This document shows positions 1-5,940 of a stretch of 5,940 nucleotides of DNA, piece after piece. The notes below the pieces were generated by a model that did no database searches, was not told the origin of the DNA, and saw only the letters and a list, made by a program, of their open reading frames with translations. The translations under genes and the position numbers were made by a program. This stretch comes from CAG-103 sp045112425 (GTDB lineage: Bacteria > Bacillota > Clostridia > Oscillospirales > Oscillospiraceae): contig JBGUHV010000202.1 of the NCBI GenBank assembly GCA_045112425.1, forward strand, positions 1 to 5,940, given 5' to 3'. Positions within the stretch are counted from its first letter, which is position 1, and each line of letters begins with the position of its first letter.

Positions 1-558
1 GCCGGGGTTGACCGCATTATCCTCCGTGTTAAAGGCGCCCAGCGCCTTTTTGCAGCGTTCCAGCCATCGAAACGTGCGTGCGCAGGAATCCTTCACATAC
101 TCATATGGAGACGGAATCTTTACGCATTCATCAAATGCCATGGCGATATCCGAGCCCAGATTGGACTGGATACGCATGCTCTCTTCCGGCCCCATAAAAA
201 TCTTGCGTCCGTCAACATGGCTGTGGAAGGAAACGCCCTCTTCCTTGATATGGCGAAGATCCGCCAGTGAGAAGATCTGAAATCCGCCGCTGTCCGTCAA
301 AATTGGGCCGTTCCATGTCATAAAACGATGAAGTCCGCCCATTTCCCGGATCAGCTGATCCCCCGGGCGTACATGGAGATGATAGGTATTCGAGAGCTCC
401 ACCTGGCAGCCAATCTGCTCCAAATCCTCCGCAGACAGCGCGCCTTTGATCGCAGCCTGCGTTCCCACGTTCATGAATACCGGCGTCTGTACCACGCCGT
501 GCGGCGTCTCAAAGGAACCACGCCGCGCATGTCCATCCTTTTTCAGCAGCTGATACAT
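1..558 (-). CDS. tgt: Queuine tRNA-ribosyltransferase (Tgt), N-terminal part, runs off the left edge
   Basis: Base-exchange enzyme that replaces guanine 34 in the anticodon of GUN tRNAs (Asp, Asn, His, Tyr) with a queuosine precursor or queuine; cytoplasmic. The 186 codons present are open to the window edge, about half of the usual 370-380 residues. The start reads MYQLLKKDGHARRG, followed by TPVFMNVGTQAAIKG, NTYHLHVRPGD (58-67), LTDSGGFQ (87-94) and MAFDEC (140-145). Asp89 and Asp143 fall at the same numbers as the E. coli Tgt active-site/base-binding aspartates. The catalytic nucleophile (Asp264 in E. coli) and the zinc site lie beyond the window. The ATG at 556-558 is 4 bases after the mreB stop, with a GAAGG ribosome-binding site at 568-572 inside the end of mreB, which suggests translational coupling. 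A GTG codon directly upstream (559-561) is a less likely start. Whether this clade inserts preQ1 or salvaged queuine cannot be told from this part. Confidence 0.95.
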   Translation of the reverse strand, partial: MYQLLKKDGHARRGSFETPHGVVQTPVFMNVGTQAAIKGALSAEDLEQIGCQVELSNTYHLHVRPGDQLIREMGGLHRFMTWNGPILTDSGGFQIFSLADLRHIKEEGVSFHSHVDGRKIFMGPEESMRIQSNLGSDIAMAFDECVKIPSPYEYVKDSCARTFRWLERCKKALGAFNTEDNAVNPG

Positions 559-562
559 CACA

Positions 563-1594
563 TCAAGCCTTCAGCTGGCGCTTGCGCGCAAGGTTGACCA
601 TGCCGTCTGTCATATTGTCCAGATTCAGCAGCATCTTGCCGCCGCCGAAGGCTGTGCATGCCATGGCGTCCTCCACAACCATCGTAGGAATGCCGGTGTC
701 TCTCTGGATAATCTGATCAAAACCGTAAATCAGGCTGCCGCCGCCGGACATGAGGATCCCGTTTTGCGCCACGTCGGAAGCGAGCTCCGGAGGCGTATCC
801 TCAAGTACCATATGCACCGCCTCCAGAATCTCCTGCGCAGGCTCCGCGATGGCTTCAATCAACTCCGTGGAGGTCAGGCGAACTGCCTTGGGTAGACCGG
901 TCAGCAGGCAGCGACCCTTGACGTCCTCCACGCCCACTTCCGGACGCTGGACAAGACAACCGATGCTGATCTTCACCTCTTCCGCCGTGCGCTTACCGAT
1001 CAGCACATTGTGCTTGCGGCGCACATAGCGCACAATCGCGTCATCAAAGGCGTCTCCGGCAACTTTAATAGACTTGCACTCCACAACGCCCCCGAGAGAC
1101 ACCACAGCGATCTCCGTCGTGCCGCCGCCGACGTCAATAATCATGTGTCCGTCCGGACGGGAAATGTCCACGCCGGCACCAGCCGCCGTTGCAACGGCAG
1201 ACTCCACGAGATAAACCTTTCTTGCCCCGGCTTCAATGACCGCGTCAATGACATTTCGTTCCTCAACGCCTGTGATGCTGCTGGGAACCGTGACCAGAAC
1301 GCGGGGCTTAAACAGACTGAAGGAGGTCACACGCCCAAGGAGCTCATGCAGCATAGCAGCAGTCATATCATAGTCGGAGATCACGCCCGCATTGACCGGA
1401 TGGATAGCAACAATGTTCGCCGGCGTGCGGCCGAGCATTTTCTGCGCTTCCTGTCCGACCTTAAGCATCCGCCCGGTGTATTTATCCACAGCAACAATGG
1501 AGGGCTCGCGCAGGGTGATTCCCTTTCCGCGCACATAAATCAAAAGGTTGCTGGTTCCGAGATCAATGGCAATATCTCTTTCAAAAATCATCAT
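563..1594 (-). CDS. mreB: Actin-like rod shape-determining protein, MreB/Mbl family
   Basis: Bacterial actin homologue; in this family, membrane-bound filaments guide the peptidoglycan elongation machinery. At 343 residues it is of normal family length. Actin-fold motifs are visible in order: phosphate-1 DLGTSN (11-16), a hydrophobic loop SFSLFKPR (91-98) typical of the MreB membrane contact, connect-1 region ESAVATAAGAG (131-141), phosphate-2 DVGGGTTE (154-161), RTAEEVKISIG (202-212) and the adenosine motif MSGGGSL (282-288). There is no N-terminal amphipathic helix, as in Gram-positives. The C-terminus is basic (RKRQLK). Oddity: the usual EEPMAAA is ESAVATA here, so the residue aligned with actin Gln137 is Ser132. 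The ATG at 1594 is chosen because GGAGG lies 9 bases upstream; a second ATG follows at once. No mreC or mreD is visible, so this may be an Mbl or MreBH type paralogue; family membership is sure, the subtype is not. Confidence 0.93.
   Translation of the reverse strand: MMIFERDIAIDLGTSNLLIYVRGKGITLREPSIVAVDKYTGRMLKVGQEAQKMLGRTPANIVAIHPVNAGVISDYDMTAAMLHELLGRVTSFSLFKPRVLVTVPSSITGVEERNVIDAVIEAGARKVYLVESAVATAAGAGVDISRPDGHMIIDVGGGTTEIAVVSLGGVVECKSIKVAGDAFDDAIVRYVRRKHNVLIGKRTAEEVKISIGCLVQRPEVGVEDVKGRCLLTGLPKAVRLTSTELIEAIAEPAQEILEAVHMVLEDTPPELASDVAQNGILMSGGGSLIYGFDQIIQRDTGIPTMVVEDAMACTAFGGGKMLLNLDNMTDGMVNLARKRQLKA
568..572 (-). promoter_or_regulatory. Ribosome-binding site of tgt, inside the end of mreB
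   Basis: The minus strand reads GAAGG nine bases before the tgt ATG (558). It lies within the last codons of mreB, so ribosomes finishing mreB would sit on it. It supports the ATG start; the GTG at 561 would have a 6-base spacing and cannot be fully excluded. Confidence 0.5.
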
Positions 1595-1603
1595 AAGGCA
1601 AAT

Positions 1604-1608
1604 CCTCC
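1604..1608 (-). promoter_or_regulatory. Ribosome-binding site of mreB
   Basis: The minus strand has a perfect GGAGG nine bases before the first of two consecutive ATG codons (1594 and 1591). It favours the first ATG as the start. Confidence 0.75.
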
Positions 1609-1620
1609 ATATGATTTGAT

Positions 1621-1650
1621 ATCATAATATCCAGAATACAGCGGTTTTAA
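1621..1650 (-). promoter_or_regulatory. Candidate sigma-A-type promoter of mreB-tgt
   Basis: On the minus strand, TTAAAA (1645-1650, four of six matches to TTGACA, overlapping the comF stop) is followed after 18 bases by TATGAT (1621-1626, five of six matches to TATAAT). A transcript would start near 1613-1615 and give a leader of about 20 bases with the GGAGG site in it. It lies in the only clearly AT-rich gap in the window, which is also the widest. This is a pattern match by eye; chance matches in AT-rich DNA are common. Confidence 0.35.
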
Positions 1651-2288
1651 CTGCGGCTGCGGGCAACCGTGGCGCTCAGAATCTGATCCGCACCGGCCTT
1701 TCCGAGTGTTCTGGCACACTCAGACACCGTGGAGCCGGTTGTAAGAATGTCATCTATCAGTAAAATGCGTTTGCCTTCAAACCGCTGAGGCTTCCATGCT
1801 TTATACGCACCCGCAATGTTGGCTTGACGCTGTTTTGCATTGCCCGTGATCGATTGCGGAGGGGTATTTCTAATCTTCCGAAGCGTCCGCACCGGGCGAA
1901 TGCCCAGCAGCCGCCCAACCGCATACGCAAGCAGCTTCGACTGATCATAGCCGCGCTTTCTCATACGTTCCCGGCTGATGGGAACCCAGGTCAAAAGATC
2001 ATAGGAATCCCCGAACTCACTCCGGATCAGCTCCGCCATATAGGGTGCATAGGCGCGCGCATAACCCGTGCACGAGAAGAACTTAAAACGATGGAGCGAC
2101 TCCCTCACGTCCTTTTCATAAAAGAACGGTGCAACACATGCGGAAACAAACTTCACCTTCTGCCGCCCTGCGTTGAATGTTTTCGGGAGATGATCACGGC
2201 ATTGATCGCAAACCAGTATTTTGCCGTTTTTCACGAATTCGTGGCAGAACACGCAGCGCGGCGGATAAAACAGATCCAACAGAATCAT
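1647..2288 (-). CDS. comF: ComF family protein (ComFC-like, zinc ribbon plus phosphoribosyltransferase-type domain)
   Basis: Homologue of B. subtilis ComFC and E. coli GntX/ComF, which is linked to uptake of transforming DNA; the biochemical role of the family is not settled. The 213 residues fit the family. The start MILLDLFYPPRC matches the usual beginning; Cys12, Cys15, Cys27 and Cys30 form two CxxC pairs of a zinc ribbon. A middle part has the family-typical RKRGYDQS. Near the C-terminus, IDDILTTGST (about 178-187) is the PRPP-binding loop of type I phosphoribosyltransferases. The ATG at 2288 is preferred: AGGTG lies 6 bases upstream and it begins 5 bases after the recD2 stop. A GTG at 2301-2303 would add five residues (MQVID) and overlap recD2, but has a poorer ribosome-binding site. 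Its close spacing to recD2 suggests co-transcription and coupled translation. By itself it does not prove natural competence. Confidence 0.93.
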   Translation of the reverse strand: MILLDLFYPPRCVFCHEFVKNGKILVCDQCRDHLPKTFNAGRQKVKFVSACVAPFFYEKDVRESLHRFKFFSCTGYARAYAPYMAELIRSEFGDSYDLLTWVPISRERMRKRGYDQSKLLAYAVGRLLGIRPVRTLRKIRNTPPQSITGNAKQRQANIAGAYKAWKPQRFEGKRILLIDDILTTGSTVSECARTLGKAGADQILSATVARSRS

Positions 2289-2293
2289 GTCTA

Positions 2294-4510
2294 TCACCTG
2301 CACTCACCGCATAGTCTGGCACGCAGTCCGCAATAGCGTCTTCCGGCGCGCTGCTGGTCGATCATGCGCTCCGCCGTCTCCAGATCACCGACGGCAATCA
2401 GCAGGTTCTTCGCTCTCGTGATAGCCGTGTACAGAACGCTGCGCGTCAGCAGCATAGGTCCTGCCTTGCCGATGGCGAGAATCACAGCGCGATATTCACT
2501 GCCCTGTGATTTATGTACAGTCATCGCCCAGGCGTGCTCCAGCTCGTTGAGCATGTCAAAGCCATAGGTGGCATATTTGCCGTCATAATCCACTGTGAGC
2601 GTTTCCATTGCGTGATCAATGGAGATAATCTGACCGACGTCACCGTTGAAAACGCCGAGGCTGCAGCTGAGTCCGTCAGGGGTTTTTAACAGTATATCAT
2701 AGTCATTGCGAATTTGCATCACCCGGTCACCCTCACGGAAGATGATTTCGCCGAATTTATGCTCTTTTTTCTTCTCATCCGGCGGATTGAGCACCTCCTG
2801 CAAACGGGCATTGAGCGCCACACTGCCGGTCTCGTGCCGTCTCGTGGGCGTTAGTACCTGAATGTCCGAGGACGGAATCCCCATATTCTCGGGAAGACGC
2901 TTGGCGCAAAGCTCCAGAATGGTCTCAACCGCCTTCTCCGGATCATTCCGCCGCAGGAAAAAGAAGTCTCCCTTGTTTTGTACCAGCGGAGGATGCTCTC
3001 CCCTGTTGATCGCGTGGGCATAGGAAATAATGCTGCTTTCGGCTGACTGGCGGAAAATCTCCGTCAGACGAACCGTCGGGATCATGCGGCTGCGAATCAC
3101 ATCCGCAAACATACAGCCCGGACCGACAGACGGCAGCTGATCGGCATCGCCCACCAGAATCAGCCGGCATTCAGCAGGAAGTGCTTTCAACAGCGCGCTC
3201 ATCAGCGAGACGTCCACCATCGAGCACTCATCCAAAATGACGGCATCACAGGTCAGCGGATTATCCGCATCTCGCTGAAAAACAATCTCTGTATGATCAT
3301 CAGACATACCCGCTTCCAGCAGCCGGTGGATAGTCTGCGCGTCCTGTCCAGTCAGTTCGCTCATGCGTTTTGCCGCACGCCCGGTCGGCGCAGCCAGCAG
3401 CGTATCCAGCCGAAGGCTGTCAAACAGCGCCAGAATCGCACGAATAGAGGTTGTTTTACCAGTGCCTGGGCCGCCGGTGATCGCAATCACCTGATGCTTG
3501 CAGGCAAGCGCAATGGCCTCCTTCTGCTGCCCTGCCAGACGGATTTTGAGCTGTGCTTCAATACGATCTGAAATCTCCTCATAATTGGCCTCATATCGGT
3601 AGGACTCGGGAACCATGCGGAGCAGACGCTCTGTGATATAAGTCTCCGCTTCATAAAGCCGACTGAGATAGACCGCCTCCACATTTGCCACACGGCAGGA
3701 TACCAGATAGCCGGATTTCAGCTGCTCGTCCAGAACCACTTCGGTGAGATCCTCAGACACGCTGATGAGCTGTGCGGTTGCGGCGATCAGCTTATTTCTG
3801 GGAATAAAGCAATGGCCGTTTCTGGCATTATAGCCGAGCTCAAACGAAATCGCTGCAGCAACACGTTCCGGACTGTCGCCTTCAAAGCCATGCCCCAGCG
3901 CGAGTGCATCCGCCTCGGCAAAGGTCGCTCCGATCAGATCGGAAGAGAGAATGTATGGATTCTCCTGAACAACCTCCAGTGCCCTGTCGCCATAATACTG
4001 ATAGGCGCGTACGCCAATAACCGGGCGAATGGAAGCGGCTGCGAGAAACTCAATCAGCCGCCGAAGGCCGACCTGCTTTTTAAACTGACGAGAGATTTCC
4101 TTCGCCTTCTGCGAGGAAATGCCCTTCACTTCCGTGAGCTTCTCCGGATGGAACTCCAGCACGTTCAGCGTATCAGCGCCGAAGCGGGTTACAAGCAGAG
4201 ACGCTGTGGCAGGGCCGACGCCTTTGACCGTATGCCCAGCGAGATACTGGTAAATCGCCTCAGCCGTTTCCGGCATGGTTCGTTCCACATACTCCGCCTG
4301 AAACTGTTCTCCATGTGTCGGATGACGAACCCAGGAGCCCTGCGCCGTGATCAGCTCGCCCGGCGCAGCATAGGGGATGCAGCCGAGTACGGTTGCCTCG
4401 CTGCCGTCGTCGACCTCCATACGGAGAATCGTATAACCGTTTTCTTCATTTTGAAAGAGAATGGCCGCTATGCTCCCGCTGAGCTCCGTCAATTCTCTGG
4501 GTTCTTCCAT
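2294..4510 (-). CDS. recD2: ATP-dependent RecD2-type DNA helicase (SF1B, RecD-like)
   Basis: A 5'-3' DNA helicase of superfamily 1B, of the RecD2 type found in bacteria regardless of RecBC; family members such as B. subtilis RecD2 (YrrC) act in replication-fork maintenance and repair. The 738 residues are full length for the family. In order: an N-terminal OB-like domain (about 8-80); helix-hairpin-helix motifs (VKGVGPATA 95-103 and VKGISSQKA 128-136); Walker A GGPGTGKTT (346-354); motif Ia APTGRAAKRM (374-383); Walker B ILDECSMVD (425-433); motif III VGDADQLPSVGPG (453-465); TEIFRQ (483-488); motif V TVHKSQGSEY (664-673); motif VI LYTAITRAK (693-701). All ATPase motifs look intact. The ATG at 4510 has GAGGGGAG (4521-4528) upstream and begins 27 bases after the uvrA stop, so the two repair genes are probably co-transcribed. 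A lysine-rich stretch near 580-585 is an ordinary loop. RecA-independent exonuclease V function is not implied. Confidence 0.96.
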   Translation of the reverse strand: MEEPRELTELSGSIAAILFQNEENGYTILRMEVDDGSEATVLGCIPYAAPGELITAQGSWVRHPTHGEQFQAEYVERTMPETAEAIYQYLAGHTVKGVGPATASLLVTRFGADTLNVLEFHPEKLTEVKGISSQKAKEISRQFKKQVGLRRLIEFLAAASIRPVIGVRAYQYYGDRALEVVQENPYILSSDLIGATFAEADALALGHGFEGDSPERVAAAISFELGYNARNGHCFIPRNKLIAATAQLISVSEDLTEVVLDEQLKSGYLVSCRVANVEAVYLSRLYEAETYITERLLRMVPESYRYEANYEEISDRIEAQLKIRLAGQQKEAIALACKHQVIAITGGPGTGKTTSIRAILALFDSLRLDTLLAAPTGRAAKRMSELTGQDAQTIHRLLEAGMSDDHTEIVFQRDADNPLTCDAVILDECSMVDVSLMSALLKALPAECRLILVGDADQLPSVGPGCMFADVIRSRMIPTVRLTEIFRQSAESSIISYAHAINRGEHPPLVQNKGDFFFLRRNDPEKAVETILELCAKRLPENMGIPSSDIQVLTPTRRHETGSVALNARLQEVLNPPDEKKKEHKFGEIIFREGDRVMQIRNDYDILLKTPDGLSCSLGVFNGDVGQIISIDHAMETLTVDYDGKYATYGFDMLNELEHAWAMTVHKSQGSEYRAVILAIGKAGPMLLTRSVLYTAITRAKNLLIAVGDLETAERMIDQQRAGRRYCGLRARLCGECR
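2295..2299 (-). promoter_or_regulatory. Ribosome-binding site that decides the comF start
   Basis: The minus strand reads AGGTG six bases before the ATG at 2288. It overlaps the recD2 stop codon (2294-2296), an arrangement typical of translational coupling. It favours this ATG over the GTG at 2303. Confidence 0.55.
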
Positions 4511-4520
4511 GGGGTCAATT

Positions 4521-4528
4521 CTCCCCTC
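4521..4528 (-). promoter_or_regulatory. Ribosome-binding site of recD2
   Basis: The minus strand reads GAGGGGAG; its GGAG-like part (4521-4524) ends 10 bases before the ATG at 4510. It supports this start and lies in the 27-base gap after uvrA. Its GGGG (4523-4526) could pair with CCCC next to the start codon (4511-4514). Confidence 0.5.
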
Positions 4529-4537
4529 TCTTAATCA

Positions 4538-5940
4538 TTACTCCAATACGGCCTTCAGAAACTGACCCGTAAAGCTGCGCTCGCATTTGGCGCATTCCTC
4601 CGGCGTACCTTCAAACACAATATAGCCGCCCTGATCTCCGCCCTCCGGGCCGAGATCAATCACATGATCTGAAACCTTGATCACATGCAGATTATGCTCA
4701 ATGACAACCACCGTGTTCCCGGCGTCCGTCAGCTTGGAGAGCATATCCGTCAGCCGATGTACATCCGCAATGTGCAGACCGGTCGTCGGCTCGTCAAGCA
4801 CATAGACCGTCTGCCCTGTGCTTCGTCTGGAAAGCTCCGTCGCGAGCTTAATTCGCTGCGCCTCGCCGCCGGAGAGCGTGGTTGCAGGCTGCCCGAGCTT
4901 CACATAGCCCAAACCGACGTCAAACAGTGTTTGAAGCCGATCCCGAATTTTGCTCTGATTCTGGAAGAAGCTTAACGCCTCTTCGATGGTCATATCCAGC
5001 ACTTCGGCAATATTCTTGTTCTTATAGCGAACCTCCAGCGTCTCGCGGTTATAGCGCGCGCCGTGGCACACCTCGCAGGGCACATAGACGTCCGGGAGAA
5101 AATGCATTTCGATCTTCAGCAGACCGTCTCCGGCGCAGGCCTCACATCGACCGCCGCGGACGTTGAACGAAAACCGCCCGGAATTATATCCGCGAAGCTT
5201 GGCGTCCTGTGTGGACGCAAACAGATGACGAATATCGTCAAATAACCCGGTATACGTTGCTGGGTTGGAGCGCGGCGAACGGCCAATCGGGCTCTGGTCG
5301 ATTGCGATGATTTTATCCACATATTCCAGTCCGTCCACGCCGTCACACTTTCCGGCGCGGGTTTTGGCGCGGTGCAGCTCTGCCGCGAGCTTTTTATACA
5401 GAATCTCATTGACCAGCGAGGATTTCCCGCTGCCGGAAACACCGGTGACGCAGGTCATGACGCCGAGTGGGAAGCGCACGTCAATGCCCTTGAGATTGTT
5501 CTGCGCTGCATTTCGGATCACAATGGAATGCCCGTTTCCTTTCCTGCGGACAGCGGGAACCGGTATCGTCTTTTTGCCGGACAGGTACTGCCCGGTAATG
5601 GACTTTTCACAATTGCAGATCTCTTCCGCCGTGCCTTCAAATACCACCTCGCCGCCATGAACACCGGCACCCGGGCCGATGTCGATCAAATGATCTGCGG
5701 CACGCATGGTATCCTCATCGTGCTCCACAACGATCAGCGTGTTACCGAGATCCCGCAGACGGAACAACGTCTTGAGCAGCTTCTCGTTGTCGCGCTGATG
5801 CAGGCCGATAGAAGGCTCGTCGAGAATATAAAGCACACCCATCAGAGAAGAACCAATCTGCGTCGCCAGACGAATTCTCTGGCTCTCGCCGCCGGAAAGC
5901 GTTCCGGCAGAGCGTGAGAGCGTCAGATACTGCAGGCCGA
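4538..5940 (-). CDS. uvrA: UvrABC system protein A (UvrA), C-terminal part, runs off the right edge
   Basis: Damage-sensing ATPase of nucleotide excision repair; the dimer loads UvrB on lesions. The last 466 residues of about 940 are present and the frame is open to the window edge. It starts at GLQYLTLSRSAGT, directly before the ABC signature of module I, LSGGESQRIRLA (14-25), then Walker B LYILDEPSIGLHQRD. Module II follows: Walker A GVSGSGKS (nt 5420-5443), DQSPIGRSPRSNPATYTG, the zinc module with CEAC and CEVC (nt 5066-5146), signature LSGGEAQRIKLA, Walker B VYVLDEPTTGLH and a His-switch motif VVVIEHN. Both modules end in a similar segment, CEKSITGQYL and CERSFTGQFL, showing the internal duplication. 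An inner ATG at 5840-5842 is Met33 of this fragment and not a real start, because conserved UvrA sequence continues upstream of it. All visible catalytic motifs are intact. uvrB often lies upstream of uvrA in Firmicutes, but that side is not in the window. Confidence 0.98.
   Translation of the reverse strand, partial: GLQYLTLSRSAGTLSGGESQRIRLATQIGSSLMGVLYILDEPSIGLHQRDNEKLLKTLFRLRDLGNTLIVVEHDEDTMRAADHLIDIGPGAGVHGGEVVFEGTAEEICNCEKSITGQYLSGKKTIPVPAVRRKGNGHSIVIRNAAQNNLKGIDVRFPLGVMTCVTGVSGSGKSSLVNEILYKKLAAELHRAKTRAGKCDGVDGLEYVDKIIAIDQSPIGRSPRSNPATYTGLFDDIRHLFASTQDAKLRGYNSGRFSFNVRGGRCEACAGDGLLKIEMHFLPDVYVPCEVCHGARYNRETLEVRYKNKNIAEVLDMTIEEALSFFQNQSKIRDRLQTLFDVGLGYVKLGQPATTLSGGEAQRIKLATELSRRSTGQTVYVLDEPTTGLHIADVHRLTDMLSKLTDAGNTVVVIEHNLHVIKVSDHVIDLGPEGGDQGGYIVFEGTPEECAKCERSFTGQFLKAVLE

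Noticed and set aside
8..597. Two short plus-strand open frames near the left edge (8-280 and 328-597)
   Set aside because: The minus strand here encodes the conserved N-terminal half of Tgt without a stop; the plus-strand frames show no family.
1010..1627. A 205-codon open frame on the plus strand
   Set aside because: Opposite the well-conserved mreB; composition is that of an antisense frame and no domain is recognisable.
2829..2846. Short direct repeat TCTCGTG in recD2
   Set aside because: Seven bases, within coding sequence for ordinary residues (TRRHETG); expected by chance.
3812..4534. A 240-codon open frame on the plus strand
   Set aside because: It lies entirely opposite the conserved 5' part of recD2, shows no recognisable family and has no good ribosome-binding context; a shadow of a GC-rich gene.
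4511..4537. Possible terminator between uvrA and recD2
   Set aside because: Only a 4-base stem without a following U-run; the gap is too short and contains the recD2 ribosome-binding site.
5840..5842. ATG as a possible start of a 434-residue UvrA-like protein
   Set aside because: Conserved UvrA sequence, including the module I LSGGE signature, continues upstream to the window edge, so this is an internal methionine.
5372..5917. A 181-codon open frame on the plus strand
   Set aside because: Opposite UvrA motifs that are unmistakable on the minus strand, so it is taken as a shadow.
1..5940. Mobile element, CRISPR, tRNA/rRNA, toxin-antitoxin or defence system
   Set aside because: Nearly all bases are used by five conserved housekeeping genes; no repeats, RNA genes or accessory genes were found on either strand.

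Overview
The window holds five genes, all on the minus strand and closely packed. They read from right to left: uvrA (3' part only), recD2, comF, a gene of the mreB/mbl family, and tgt (5' part only). No RNA gene, mobile element, CRISPR array or long gene-free stretch was seen; the longest gap between genes is 52 bases. The protein sequences suggest a Gram-positive anaerobe of the class Clostridia, probably near Oscillospiraceae/Ruminococcaceae. The reasons are a RecD2 of the type found without RecBC, a ComFC-like protein, an MreB/Mbl protein without an N-terminal membrane helix, and a Tgt with clostridial-type wording such as FMNVGT and ELSNTYHL. The DNA looks moderately GC-rich by eye (not counted). 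The taxon is an inference.

Right part (4538-5940): the last 466 residues of UvrA, the damage-recognition ATPase of nucleotide excision repair, starting just before the ABC signature of the first ATPase module. Middle (2294-4510): a complete 738-residue RecD2 helicase. Then 1647-2288: a ComF protein with an N-terminal zinc ribbon and a C-terminal phosphoribosyltransferase-type domain. At 563-1594: a complete actin-like MreB/Mbl protein. Left edge (1-558): the first 186 residues of queuine tRNA-ribosyltransferase.

The gaps are 27 (uvrA/recD2), 5 (recD2/comF), 52 (comF/mreB) and 4 (mreB/tgt) bases. uvrA-recD2-comF reads as one transcription unit with a DNA repair and DNA uptake theme. The AT-rich 52-base gap before mreB carries a plausible promoter and a good ribosome-binding site, so mreB-tgt may also be transcribed on its own. 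No intrinsic terminator was seen between genes.

The window is mostly ordinary core-genome content and I do not see an undescribed system in it. The point most worth checking is the MreB protein: at the position of the usual second glutamate of the EEPMAAA motif, which corresponds to actin Gln137, it has serine. It is also encoded away from mreC/mreD as far as this window shows.
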